64,000 bases of DNA from assembly GCA_016716135.1 (NCBI GenBank), contig JADJWX010000028.1, positions 248,001-312,000 of the forward strand, in the 5' to 3' direction. This document shows positions 16,593-25,556 of the stretch, piece after piece. A model generated the notes under the pieces. That model was not told where the DNA came from. It did not search any database and saw only the letters and a list, made by a program, of their open reading frames with translations. The position numbers and the translations under genes were made by a program. Each line of letters begins with the position of its first letter. Position 1 is the first letter of the stretch. Source of the DNA: Lewinellaceae bacterium. GTDB lineage: Bacteria; Bacteroidota; Bacteroidia; Chitinophagales; Saprospiraceae.

Positions 16593-19500
16593 TTAATTCC
16601 GCTTTTCGGCTTTTGGCCGTGGCGGTACAGCGGCAGGCATTTCCTGCACTTTTTTCAACACTTCCTGAATCGCGCGGTCCAGCTGTGGGTCTTTCCCCTG
16701 GGCCAGGGCTGTAGGGTCTTCGGGCACTTCAATATCCGGGTCGACACCATGTCCTTCGAGAAACCAGGTACCATCGGGGTCATACATGCGGAAGGTGGGC
16801 ACGGTGACCGAGCCGCCGTCAATCAGGTACGGCACACCGCTGATGCCGATCAGGCCGCCCCAGGTGCGGGTACCGATGAGCGGGCCAAGGCCGGCCTTGC
16901 GGAAATAATCCGGGAAAGCGTCGCCACCGGAACCGCTCCAACCGTTGATGAGCATGGCCTTGGGACCGAAATGCGCCACAGGTGGCCACTGCCAGGTTTT
17001 GCCGTCGCGCACCGCCCAGAAAGCCAACGGCTTTCGGTCAAGCAATTCGATGAAGCGATCGGGGATTTGCCCGCCGTTGTTGAAACGCTCGTCGATGATC
17101 AGGCCCGGTTTGTTCCATTGGGCGTAAAACATGCGAACCAGTTCGCTCTGACCGTCCAGACCCGTACTCGGGACATATACGTAGCCGATCTTGCCGCCGG
17201 AGGCTTTGTCGACCATGCGGCGGTTGCGTTCGATCCAGGCCAGGTTGCGCAGGCGGGTTTCGTTGTCAATGGTTTTGACGGCGATGGTGCGTGCCCCTTC
17301 CCAGCCGGGCTGTTTGTTCACCGTAAGTTCCACCGTCGCGTCGGCTAATCCCGCGAAGGCTGCCGAGGGGTCGACACGTGTATCCATTGGCCGGCCGTTG
17401 ACCGCCAAAATGTAGTCGCCTTCCGCTACACCCAGCCCGGGCGCGTCGAGCGGCGAGCGCACTTCCGTATCCCAGGGTGCGCCACGAATTATGGTTTTGA
17501 TCCGGTAGTAGCCGTTTTCCAAAGCCCAGTCGATACCCAGATAGCCGGTGTTTTTTTGCCTGGGTGATTCCTGGTCGCCGCCGCCCCGGTAGGTATGTGA
17601 GGCGTTGAGTTCGCCGATCAGTTCACCGATCAGGTAGTTTAGGTCGTTGCGGGTGGCGCAGTAGGGCACCAGGTCGCCGTACTGCTTGCGCATGGCTTTC
17701 CAGTCGACACCGTGCATGGCGGGGTCGTAAAAATAATCGCGCTCGAGCCGCCATACATCATTGAAAATTTGCGTCCACTCGTCGCGGGGAATCAGCGTCA
17801 TTTCGAGGTTGTCGAGCGGCACCGTTTTTTCCATTTTTTGATCGGGCTCCGGCGACACCACTGCGGCAGTTTCGTCTTTTAACACTAAAACTTTTTTGCC
17901 ATTGGCTGAAAGTTCGTAGCCGTTGATTCCGGCAAGCACCTGTTTGACCTCCCGGGCTTCAAAATCGAAAATTTTCAACGCAAGGCCCGGGCCCTCTTTC
18001 GGTCGTGGTTCCATGGGCGTCAGGAACAGCAACTTGCCGGCCGCAACGGAGAGGTTTCCATAGTTTCCGGCGGGCAACGGCAATATCACAACACGGTTTT
18101 CCAAACCATCCAAATCAATGTTAACCGGTTTTACAGCGGTGCTGTCTTTCTTTTCAGCGTCTTTTTTCTCCTCGTCCGGTTTGTCCATTTTCAGGGCTAC
18201 CGTATCGTTTTGGACAAAAACCGGCGAGGGCACATCGCTGCGCAGCGGTATGGCCGCTACAAGATTTGATTTGTCGTAAATAAAGGAGTTGTCGAACTCG
18301 CTGTAGTTCGGCGCAAAGTGCCTGTTGGTGATAAAATACAGGTACTTCCCGTCGCGGTCGAACACCGGATTGTAGTCGGCGTAAAAGCCCGAAGTTGCCT
18401 GGTGCAGTTTTTTGTTTTGGGCATCAAACAGGTAAATGGCCGGGTTCCCGTTTTCCCCGCTCCGGCTGTAGGTGAGCCAGCGGCTGTCGGCCGACCAGGA
18501 GGCTGAAAAGCTGCGCAGGCTGCCTTCGAAAAAGTCGAGCGCCTGGTCGACGGTGACGGTAGTTTTCGCATCGCGGTCGTACACCTGGATGCGCATGTCC
18601 TGGTTGACAAAGGCGAGTTTTTTGCTGTCGGGCGACCAGAACAGCGCATACCTAAAGCCTGAGCTGTAGTTCGTCAGGATTTCAGTCGAGTTGGGCTTTG
18701 TCAGGTCGTGCAGCACCAGTTGATACTCACCGTTTTTGTCGGACCACCAGGCGGCGTAGCGGCCGTCGGGCGACCAGGCGGGGAAGCGCTCGGCCGACCC
18801 GCTGTTTTGCGAAAGGTTGGTCGTATAGCCTTTTTGTGCCGGCACGTTGAACACCTCGCCGCGCGCTTCCACCAGCAGGCGGTTGCCGTCGGGCGAAAGG
18901 CTGTAGTTGCGCACCAGGCTGCGGACATTTTCCTGGCGCGGTTTGGCGGCCGTGTAATCGTCGACGACCTGAATGTTTACTTCCGTGAGTTTCTCGTTTG
19001 CCAGGCTCAGCAGGTAGAGTTTGCCCCCTGCGGTAAACACGATCTCGTCGGGGCCCAATGCCGGGAAGGCGGCATCGAAGTCGCGGAAGTTGGTGATTTG
19101 CTTGCGGCTTTTATTGTTCAGGTCGTACGACCAGATGTTGTAGCGTTTTTCCGCGCCTGCATCCGACAGGTAGTAGACCTTGTTGCCATGCCACATGGGG
19201 AACTCATCGTTGGCGTCGTTCTGCGTGATATTTTCCGAGGCGTAAGACGCCAGGTCAAACGTAAACACATCCGGAGCAGTACCGCCGCGGTAGCGTTTCC
19301 AGGTGCGATTTGCGCGCGATTTGTACACAAAAGCCAGGCGCTTGCCGTCGGGCGAGAAGCTGGCAAATTCGCCCTGTTCAATCGGCAGTTTTTCCGGCAA
19401 ACCACCGGTAGCAGCCACTTTGTAAAACTGTGAAAAGCGCTGCTTGCCGCTGTTTCGGCTGGAAGAAAAGAGCAGGCTCTTGCCATCGGGGTACCAGTCC

Positions 19501-19829
19501 TGCATGATGTCGGTCATGCCGTGATACGTAACCCGGAACGGTATGCCGCCCAGGATGGGGATCGTGTACAGGTCGAGGTTGCCGTCGTAGTTTCCGGTGA
19601 AGGCCACCGTTTGACCGTCAGGCGAAAAGCGCGGAAAATATTCGGCGCCGCTGGGAGAACTCAGTTTGGTGGCAAGGCCGCCTTGCTTGGGTACGAGCCA
19701 GATGTCGTCGCCGTAAACAAAGGCGATATGTGTTTTGGAAACGTCGGGTTGGCGGAAAAGCCGTGCGGTTGTTTGGCCAATAGCGGTGTAGGCCGCAAAC
19801 AGGAAAAGAATTGGGAGGATTGGTTTCAT
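16593..19829 (-). CDS. Tricorn-type protease with S41 peptidase and PDZ domains
   Basis: A 1078-residue secreted protein; ATG 19829 gives a clean signal peptide (MKPILPILFLFAAYTAIGQ). Residues 25-560 hold repeated beta-propeller blades with the TolB-like phrase FSPDGQTVAF / WSPDGRYAAWWS. Next come a tricorn C1-like helical part (VWRLERDYFYDPAMHGVDW), a PDZ domain (YLGIDWALENGYYRIKTI) and the S41 core with the nucleophile region GWSGSGGDAFPDYFR and GTRTWGGLIGI. Archaeal tricorn trims proteasome peptides; secreted bacterial homologues probably degrade peptides in the periplasm or outside. It is followed on the same strand only by the palindrome gap. Confidence 0.92.
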   Translation of the reverse strand: MKPILPILFLFAAYTAIGQTTARLFRQPDVSKTHIAFVYGDDIWLVPKQGGLATKLSSPSGAEYFPRFSPDGQTVAFTGNYDGNLDLYTIPILGGIPFRVTYHGMTDIMQDWYPDGKSLLFSSSRNSGKQRFSQFYKVAATGGLPEKLPIEQGEFASFSPDGKRLAFVYKSRANRTWKRYRGGTAPDVFTFDLASYASENITQNDANDEFPMWHGNKVYYLSDAGAEKRYNIWSYDLNNKSRKQITNFRDFDAAFPALGPDEIVFTAGGKLYLLSLANEKLTEVNIQVVDDYTAAKPRQENVRSLVRNYSLSPDGNRLLVEARGEVFNVPAQKGYTTNLSQNSGSAERFPAWSPDGRYAAWWSDKNGEYQLVLHDLTKPNSTEILTNYSSGFRYALFWSPDSKKLAFVNQDMRIQVYDRDAKTTVTVDQALDFFEGSLRSFSASWSADSRWLTYSRSGENGNPAIYLFDAQNKKLHQATSGFYADYNPVFDRDGKYLYFITNRHFAPNYSEFDNSFIYDKSNLVAAIPLRSDVPSPVFVQNDTVALKMDKPDEEKKDAEKKDSTAVKPVNIDLDGLENRVVILPLPAGNYGNLSVAAGKLLFLTPMEPRPKEGPGLALKIFDFEAREVKQVLAGINGYELSANGKKVLVLKDETAAVVSPEPDQKMEKTVPLDNLEMTLIPRDEWTQIFNDVWRLERDYFYDPAMHGVDWKAMRKQYGDLVPYCATRNDLNYLIGELIGELNASHTYRGGGDQESPRQKNTGYLGIDWALENGYYRIKTIIRGAPWDTEVRSPLDAPGLGVAEGDYILAVNGRPMDTRVDPSAAFAGLADATVELTVNKQPGWEGARTIAVKTIDNETRLRNLAWIERNRRMVDKASGGKIGYVYVPSTGLDGQSELVRMFYAQWNKPGLIIDERFNNGGQIPDRFIELLDRKPLAFWAVRDGKTWQWPPVAHFGPKAMLINGWSGSGGDAFPDYFRKAGLGPLIGTRTWGGLIGISGVPYLIDGGSVTVPTFRMYDPDGTWFLEGHGVDPDIEVPEDPTALAQGKDPQLDRAIQEVLKKVQEMPAAVPPRPKAEKRN

Positions 19830-19984
19830 TTTCAGTAGCGTTATTTTGAAAAAATTGAGCAAACTAATCAGCGTAGGTGGTCAGGCTTGTTGGCAAGCTA
19901 AGGTCCGGGCAACATCCAAAAAACCAGCAAATTAGCTGTCAACGGTTGTTGCCCTCAAGGTTTTCTCAACGGCAGCCGGGCCAC

Positions 19985-21697
19985 TCAATACCGCCAGGAA
20001 GTCAGGTCCGCCCCTTCCGGCGCGCGTTTCTGAATTTCCTCCGTCCATTTCGGAATGAAGTACCGGTGGTAGCGCAGCCGGCTGATCGCATTGGGTTGGC
20101 TGTGGTCGCCGTTCCAGCAGTGCTCCGCCCGGTCGCCGTAATCAACCTGCCCGTCGTACGGCGGATTGTCCAGGCTGTTCAGAATTTCTTCGAGCAGGTA
20201 CACGCCGTTGTTCAGGTAGTAATTATCCATGTCGCCGCAATAGACGTGGATTTTGCCTTGCAGTTTGGGGCCCAACGTGGCCCAGTCGCGTTTCAGGATA
20301 TAGGCCAAATCATAGTTTTCCCGCCAGTATTCCGCTACCTGATGGTCAATCACGCCGGTCTGCCGGTCCCAAAGCGGGGCCGGATAGCCCTCGGGGCCAA
20401 GCGGGCCGTACACGGCTTCCCAGATATCAAATTGCCCGCCGCTGCGGTGGTAGTTGCCCAGGGCGGATTCCATCTGGGAAGAACTTTTTATCGTAGATGA
20501 AATATGCCCGAGGTAATCCCGCCGCGACGGGCGCAAAATTTTATCAAAAGGCCCCTCGCGGTAGTAGGCATTTTTATCGTCGTAAATATTCACGCTCATA
20601 TACGCCCGGAAATCCACCGGATCGGGGCAGGCGGCATAACAGCCGTTGAACAATTCCGGGTAAAAAACCTGTACCGCCAGTGCTTCCCAGCCCCCCGTGC
20701 TTCCGCCGTAAGTCAGGCGTGCCCAGCCCGCACCGATACCCCGAAAGCGCCGCTCGATCTCCGGGATCAGCTCGTACATGATGGCGTCGCCGTAAGGGCC
20801 TACGTTGACCGAATTGACCGCGTACGAATCATCGTAAAACGGACAGGGATGCTGAATTTCGATTGCCAGTACGCGCGGGAAATCAGGGCCGGTCCAGATT
20901 TTATAAAAATCGTAAGCCTCCTGTTGCTGGATGCGGTTGTAGCCCTCCATACGGAAGCGTTTGCTGTAATCAGGCGCGAGATTGGGGTCGGGCGGCTCCG
21001 TTCGGAATCCGCCAAAATCGGCCGGGAAATGGCCGTGAAAAACGGCCAGCGGGTACCGCGCTTCCGGGTGCTCTTCGAAGCCTTCGGGCAACAGCACATG
21101 CGCGCCCAGGTACATTGGCCGGCCCCAGAATTCGGTGAGCAGCTTGCTCTGGATTTTTATATGTTTGATGTACCTGGTGTCTTTTGGCTCCTCAATTGGC
21201 GGAATTTTCTGGTTCAGATCAATCCTGAAAATACGTTTGAGCAAAGGATTATACTGTATTTTCTGAACGGTGGAATACAGGTTTCCCGGCGCCCGGTTCC
21301 ATTGCTGCCCTTCGCCGCGGTCCATGGGCATTTTCACGGTGTGGCCGTCTTTCCGGTGAAAGGTTTCGTAGCGGTGCAGCAAGGCCTGGACGTAGTATTC
21401 GCCGGCCGGCAAATCGCGTAACTGCTGGATCGGGTAGCCGGATTCACCGCCGTCAAACCGGGCGGGCTCGCCGGGCGCCCAGGCATCTACATTCTGGCCG
21501 AAAACCTGTGCGGAAGTAAATTCATCGGTGATCTGAAAACGCGGCTCCGCCGTCGAATCGGTGGAAATCAGCAAAAGCAAACGCCCGTCGAGCGGGCCGG
21601 CATCAAGCGAAGCCGGGTAAGAAATATAAAACGGTGCCTGCCCAAAAGCAATAAGGCTAATACAAGTCCAAATAATAATTTGAAAATAGCGGATCAT
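19985..21697 (-). CDS. Secreted esterase-like alpha/beta hydrolase
   Basis: A 570-residue protein with a signal peptide (IIIWTCISLIAFGQA). The N-terminal beta domain (about 20-190) precedes an esterase-D/enterochelin-esterase-like hydrolase: MYLGAHVLLPEGFEEH, YPLAVFHGHF (oxyanion region), nucleophile Ser in LTYGGSTGGWEAL, and a late HCWNGDH that can supply the His. The position of the catalytic Asp is unclear. It is probably periplasmic or extracellular; the substrate is unknown. It lies upstream of the tricorn-type gene on the same strand with a 155-base gap, so co-transcription is possible. Confidence 0.75.
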   Translation of the reverse strand: MIRYFQIIIWTCISLIAFGQAPFYISYPASLDAGPLDGRLLLLISTDSTAEPRFQITDEFTSAQVFGQNVDAWAPGEPARFDGGESGYPIQQLRDLPAGEYYVQALLHRYETFHRKDGHTVKMPMDRGEGQQWNRAPGNLYSTVQKIQYNPLLKRIFRIDLNQKIPPIEEPKDTRYIKHIKIQSKLLTEFWGRPMYLGAHVLLPEGFEEHPEARYPLAVFHGHFPADFGGFRTEPPDPNLAPDYSKRFRMEGYNRIQQQEAYDFYKIWTGPDFPRVLAIEIQHPCPFYDDSYAVNSVNVGPYGDAIMYELIPEIERRFRGIGAGWARLTYGGSTGGWEALAVQVFYPELFNGCYAACPDPVDFRAYMSVNIYDDKNAYYREGPFDKILRPSRRDYLGHISSTIKSSSQMESALGNYHRSGGQFDIWEAVYGPLGPEGYPAPLWDRQTGVIDHQVAEYWRENYDLAYILKRDWATLGPKLQGKIHVYCGDMDNYYLNNGVYLLEEILNSLDNPPYDGQVDYGDRAEHCWNGDHSQPNAISRLRYHRYFIPKWTEEIQKRAPEGADLTSWRY

Positions 21698-21880
21698 GGG
21701 AAAAAACTGATTTATTTTGCGTAACCAAGTATTTCAGCTTAACACAGCACTCGGAAATTCAATGCTGTTTGCTTTCACTAAGGTATAAAAAGCCCGGTTA
21801 AGCAGCGTCCAACCGTTAAAAGCCAGCAAACCCAGCCAACCTTTTCAAGACTTCAGCCGTTATTGTAGAAAAGGCAAAAA

Positions 21881-22315
21881 ATGCCGCCAGTCATGTTCAG
21901 TCGCAAATCCAAAGAGTCTCCCATCGAACGCCTCGAACGCGAGGCCAACGACGACTTTCTGCTCCTGGCAGAGTTGGGGCCTGAGTATTTCGGCGCGGAG
22001 CATCTGTTGGAATTGCGCGAGCAAATGCATTTGCGCATGGCGCAATTTGACCGCTGGCGCAAGCTCAACATGCTGATCGGGGCTACTTCGGCCGGTTGGA
22101 TGGTGTTGGGTGGTGTTGCGTTGGTACTGGGCTGGCCGATCCTTGCGCGCCTGGCATTCGGTGTGATGGGTTTGGCGTTGCTGGGTTTTATGGCCGGCGT
22201 TTGGCTTTTAAAATGGAAATACGAAAGCCGCGGCGAGCTGGAATATACCCTCCGTTCCATCGAAGACGAACTGCGCCGGCGGGCTGCCTTGCGCGGCCGG
22301 AGCGCACAACTTTAA
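21881..22315 (+). CDS. Small membrane protein, function unknown
   Basis: A 144-residue protein. A charged N-terminal region (SKESPIERLEREANDDF, LLELREQMHLRMAQFDRWRK) is followed by two adjacent membrane spans at about 70-92 (LIGATSAGWMVLGGVALVLG) and 95-115, then an amphipathic charged tail. This is a cytoplasmic-coil plus hairpin-membrane layout. No family is recognised. ATG 21893 is an alternative start. It lies divergent from the esterase gene; the 183-bp spacer shows no clear promoter motif. Confidence 0.6.
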   Translation: MPPVMFSRKSKESPIERLEREANDDFLLLAELGPEYFGAEHLLELREQMHLRMAQFDRWRKLNMLIGATSAGWMVLGGVALVLGWPILARLAFGVMGLALLGFMAGVWLLKWKYESRGELEYTLRSIEDELRRRAALRGRSAQL

Positions 22316-22357
22316 TTTTCGCCATTCGGGCCCTTGCGGCCTATTCGCCCACCGCCC

Positions 22358-23521
22358 ATGCTTGCTCAATTTTTTACCAGTTTTAAAACTGCCTGCGAAA
22401 AAGGGCAGCTGATCAAATGCACCTTGAGCAAACCAACCGGCGCCGTTCCGGAAGGCCTGAAAAACATCTACCTGCGTCCGGTCGTACTGAAAGCCGGCCC
22501 CCGGATCGCCTGGACGTTCCGCTACCAAACCCGCGATGAGGTCAAAAATTTCACTGCCGATGAATCTGTGCAGCATCTGGAAGCGCGCCTGGGCACTCAA
22601 TTTCTGAACGCCGACTTGTTCAGTATTGAAATGGACGCCTCGCTCAGTATTTCCCAAAAAGGCAAGGCCATCTTTTCACAAAAAAAACCGTCACACACCG
22701 CCCCTGCCGATACCCGCCACGACCGACAAAAACAACGCCTGCTCGACCCTGCGGCACCCTGGCTACATGCGCTGGGCATCACCAATAAAACAGGTCAGGT
22801 GCTTCCGTCTTCACAGGATAAATGGCGGCAAATCAACAAATACCTGGAAATTATCGACAGCCTGCTCCGTGCACACCCGCTGCCGACCGATGCCGAAATC
22901 GCCGACATGGGCAGCGGGAAAGGCTACCTGACCTTTGCGCTGTACGATTTTTTGCGCCATCAGCTTGGCCTGCAGGTCCGGGTTACCGGTATCGAATTGC
23001 GGCAAAAACTGGTTGATTTTTGCAATAAAACAGCACGGGAAGCCGGCTTTGAAGGCCTGCAATTTGTAGCCCAGGATATTACCGATTACCAACCGGCGCG
23101 GCTCGATATACTCATTGCCCTGCATGCCTGCGACACAGCCACCGACCTGGCGCTTGCAAAAGGCATTCATGCCCGGGCCGGCATTGTGGTGGCAGCGCCT
23201 TGTTGCCACAAACAGATACGCCGCGATATGCAAGCCAGCAACGAGTTGGCGCCTATCCTGCAACACGGAATTTTGGAGGAACGGCAGGCAGAGATCGTGA
23301 CCGACGGCATTCGCGCGCTGTTGCTGGAGGCAAACGGATACAAAACCAAGGTGTTTGAATTTATTTCGACGGAGCATACCGCTAAAAATGTGATGATTAC
23401 CGCAATTGGCAGCAGCGGATCAGAAATTGATATCCGCCAGCGGGCCGAGGCCCTGGATAAGGTGGCGGCGTTGAAAGCCGGTTTTGGCGTGCAGGAACAT
23501 TTTTTGGAAGGCCTTCTCTGA
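22358..23521 (+). CDS. SAM-dependent methyltransferase (Methyltransf_32/GSTCD-like)
   Basis: A 387-residue soluble protein. The N-terminal 130 residues are unfamiliar; the second half has IADMGSGKGYLTFALYDFL (SAM motif I), VTGIELRQKLVDFC, and DILIALHACDTATDLAL followed by VVAAPCCHKQIRRDM. The DxHxC..T and PCCHK signatures belong to the Methyltransf_32 family, in which some members are linked to RNA or protein modification; the target here is unknown. I placed the start at ATG 22358 (MLAQFFTSFK), because the Pro-rich lead from 22334 looks untranslated. Confidence 0.82.
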   Translation: MLAQFFTSFKTACEKGQLIKCTLSKPTGAVPEGLKNIYLRPVVLKAGPRIAWTFRYQTRDEVKNFTADESVQHLEARLGTQFLNADLFSIEMDASLSISQKGKAIFSQKKPSHTAPADTRHDRQKQRLLDPAAPWLHALGITNKTGQVLPSSQDKWRQINKYLEIIDSLLRAHPLPTDAEIADMGSGKGYLTFALYDFLRHQLGLQVRVTGIELRQKLVDFCNKTAREAGFEGLQFVAQDITDYQPARLDILIALHACDTATDLALAKGIHARAGIVVAAPCCHKQIRRDMQASNELAPILQHGILEERQAEIVTDGIRALLLEANGYKTKVFEFISTEHTAKNVMITAIGSSGSEIDIRQRAEALDKVAALKAGFGVQEHFLEGLL

Positions 23522-23632
23522 ACCGTTCACTAAGTTTATCGGCGGTTTTTGCCGATTGATCGAATGCCGCAAGCCGACCCGGGGTATTTCTTGTAAACTG
23601 GTTCTCTGTTTCCATCTACCCTTGATTCTGCC

Positions 23633-24859
23633 ATGTTGAAAAACACCCTTTTTTCGTTTGGGCACGCCATTCAAAACATTCGGACCAACCTGTTCCACAC
23701 CATCCTTTCGGTGTTTGGTATTGTAATCGGCGTGGCGGCCCTGGTTGCCATTCTTTCCTTTATCGACGGGTTGGAGCAATTTGCCCGCGAGCAGATCACA
23801 AAAACTACCGGTCTTAACGTGATCGTCTTGCGCTCCGAAACCCATCAAACTATCGACGGCATTCGGTTGAAAAAAGATTCCTTTGCCGTGCTGCGCCCCG
23901 ATGTTTTTGAACACCTGACCGACAGCCTTCCAGATATCAACCGGACAGCGCTGCGGTCGAACCGGGCGGCCGAGTTGCGGCTGGATACCAGCTCCAAAGC
24001 CTTGGGCGCAATACTGGAAGCTGCAACACCGTATTTAAGCGATACTACCTTGCTGGCCGGGCGCGTGCTGACCAACGCCGACCTGGAGCAGGCAAATGCT
24101 GTGGTCGTGGTCAATCAGGTTTTGGCTAAACAGGCATTGGGGCATGAGCGCTGGTCGGAGTTGCTGGACAAACCGCTGCACTGGCAAATGCGCAACCTGC
24201 GGGTGATTGGCGTGATCAAAGCCGAAGACGAAAATGCCCGGCCAATGGGCATTTTCCCAATCAGCCTGCTCCAGGCCATGGAGTTGCACAACGACCCGCC
24301 GACGGGCTACGTGGAAGTTTCCGATGTCGAGCAGGTGCAGGCTGTGAAAAAACAACTTGAGGCTAAAATTCAAACGCAATTCCCCAATCAAAAAGAAGAC
24401 ATTCAGATCATTACGAATGAATTCCGGCTCGACCAGGCAGCCAAAGGTTTTTTGCTTTTTCGCATCATCATGGGTCTGATTGTTGGCATTTCCATTGTAG
24501 TCGGTGGTGTGGGTGTAATGAACGTGTTGCTGATCTCCGTCAATGAACGAACTACCGAGATCGGGATTCGAAAAGCCGTTGGCGCCAGTCGCCGGCATAT
24601 CATGCAGCAGTTTCTGGCGGAGTCGATCACCGTTTCGGCCTTTGGCAGTTTCCTCGGTCTGCTCGTTGGCATTTTGGCAACCATGATCATTATCCCGATT
24701 ATCAAAATGGTGACCGATTTGCCCTTCGAGGCTGTGTACACCTGGAACACTTTTCTAACCATCAGTATCGTCGCCATTTTGGTGGGTATTATCTTTGGCA
24801 CTTACCCGGCGATGAAAGCCTCCAAACTGGATCCGGTGGAGGCCATTCGGCGGGAGTGA
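23633..24859 (+). CDS. ABC transporter permease, MacB/FtsX type
   Basis: A 408-residue inner-membrane protein with the four-span MacB layout. TM1 is near the N-terminus (TILSVFGIVIGVAALVAIL), followed by a periplasmic MacB_PCD domain of about 230 residues, then three C-terminal spans containing the FtsX signature IGIRKAVGASRRHIMQQFLAE. Such permeases pair with a MacB-type ATPase and export or shuttle lipoproteins, peptides or other substrates. No ATPase or membrane-fusion gene lies beside it, so its partner must be encoded elsewhere. Confidence 0.88.
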   Translation: MLKNTLFSFGHAIQNIRTNLFHTILSVFGIVIGVAALVAILSFIDGLEQFAREQITKTTGLNVIVLRSETHQTIDGIRLKKDSFAVLRPDVFEHLTDSLPDINRTALRSNRAAELRLDTSSKALGAILEAATPYLSDTTLLAGRVLTNADLEQANAVVVVNQVLAKQALGHERWSELLDKPLHWQMRNLRVIGVIKAEDENARPMGIFPISLLQAMELHNDPPTGYVEVSDVEQVQAVKKQLEAKIQTQFPNQKEDIQIITNEFRLDQAAKGFLLFRIIMGLIVGISIVVGGVGVMNVLLISVNERTTEIGIRKAVGASRRHIMQQFLAESITVSAFGSFLGLLVGILATMIIIPIIKMVTDLPFEAVYTWNTFLTISIVAILVGIIFGTYPAMKASKLDPVEAIRRE

Positions 24860-24872
24860 ACGCTACTCATCC

Positions 24873-24907
24873 TATTCGTCCTGCGACTTGAAGTCGCAGG
24901 ACGAATA
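24873..24907. repeat. 35-bp perfect palindrome, second family copy
   Basis: The arms TATTCGTCCTGCGACTT (24873-24889) and exact complement (24891-24907) surround a single G. It aligns base for base with 16517-16551; of seven differences, six are three paired changes that keep the stem. It sits between the permease stop and the DUF1684 start (24927). Confidence 0.8.
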
Positions 24908-24926
24908 ACAAACCACCACTTATTAT

Positions 24927-25550
24927 ATGCATCGCACCACCCTGTCTTTCGTCACCCTTTTTTATGCTGCCAACCTCCTTGCGCAACAGGCCGCCCCGGA
25001 ATTAACCATCGAAATCAACCGCCACCGGGAACACTACAAACAGGATTTTTTAACCGACGAGCGGTCCCCATTGCAAGCCCGGGATACTGCCCAGCTCGAT
25101 TTTTACCCGGCAGATGCCGCCTGGGATATTACCGCCCGTTTTGAACGCACTCCCGACGCCAAGCCTTTCGACCTGCCGACCTACAGCGGCCGCACCAAAA
25201 AATTTGTGCGCTACGGTATTGCACACTTTGAAGTAGCCGGCAAGCCACATCAACTTTCACTTTATCAAAACCTGAAAGTGATTGAAATGGAAGGCTACGC
25301 CGATTACCTGTTTTTGCCGTTTAAGGACCACACCAACGGCGACAGCAGCTACGGCGGCGGACGGTACCTCGATTTGCGCACCGGCAACATCGGTAGCGAC
25401 GGGACAATCCGGCTGGATTTCAACAAAGCCTACAACCCCTGGTGTGCCTACAACGACGGCTACAATTGCCCTGTGCCGCCGGTTGAAAATCATCTGGAAC
25501 TGGCTGTGGAGGCCGGAGAAAAAAATTTTAAAGGCGAGAAAAAACACTAA
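24927..25550 (+). CDS. DUF1684 protein, secreted
   Basis: A 207-residue protein with a signal peptide ending near LLAQQA. The DUF1684 pattern is clear: IEINRHREHYKQDFL, then LDFYPADAAWDITARF, and the C-terminal signature GGGRYLDL, DFNKAYNPWCAYNDGYNCPVP and AGEKNF. The family is of unproven function. The next gene, a GH109-like oxidoreductase, begins six bases after the stop, so they form an operon and may act in the same envelope process. Confidence 0.88.
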   Translation: MHRTTLSFVTLFYAANLLAQQAAPELTIEINRHREHYKQDFLTDERSPLQARDTAQLDFYPADAAWDITARFERTPDAKPFDLPTYSGRTKKFVRYGIAHFEVAGKPHQLSLYQNLKVIEMEGYADYLFLPFKDHTNGDSSYGGGRYLDLRTGNIGSDGTIRLDFNKAYNPWCAYNDGYNCPVPPVENHLELAVEAGEKNFKGEKKH

Positions 25551-25556
25551 CCCCGC

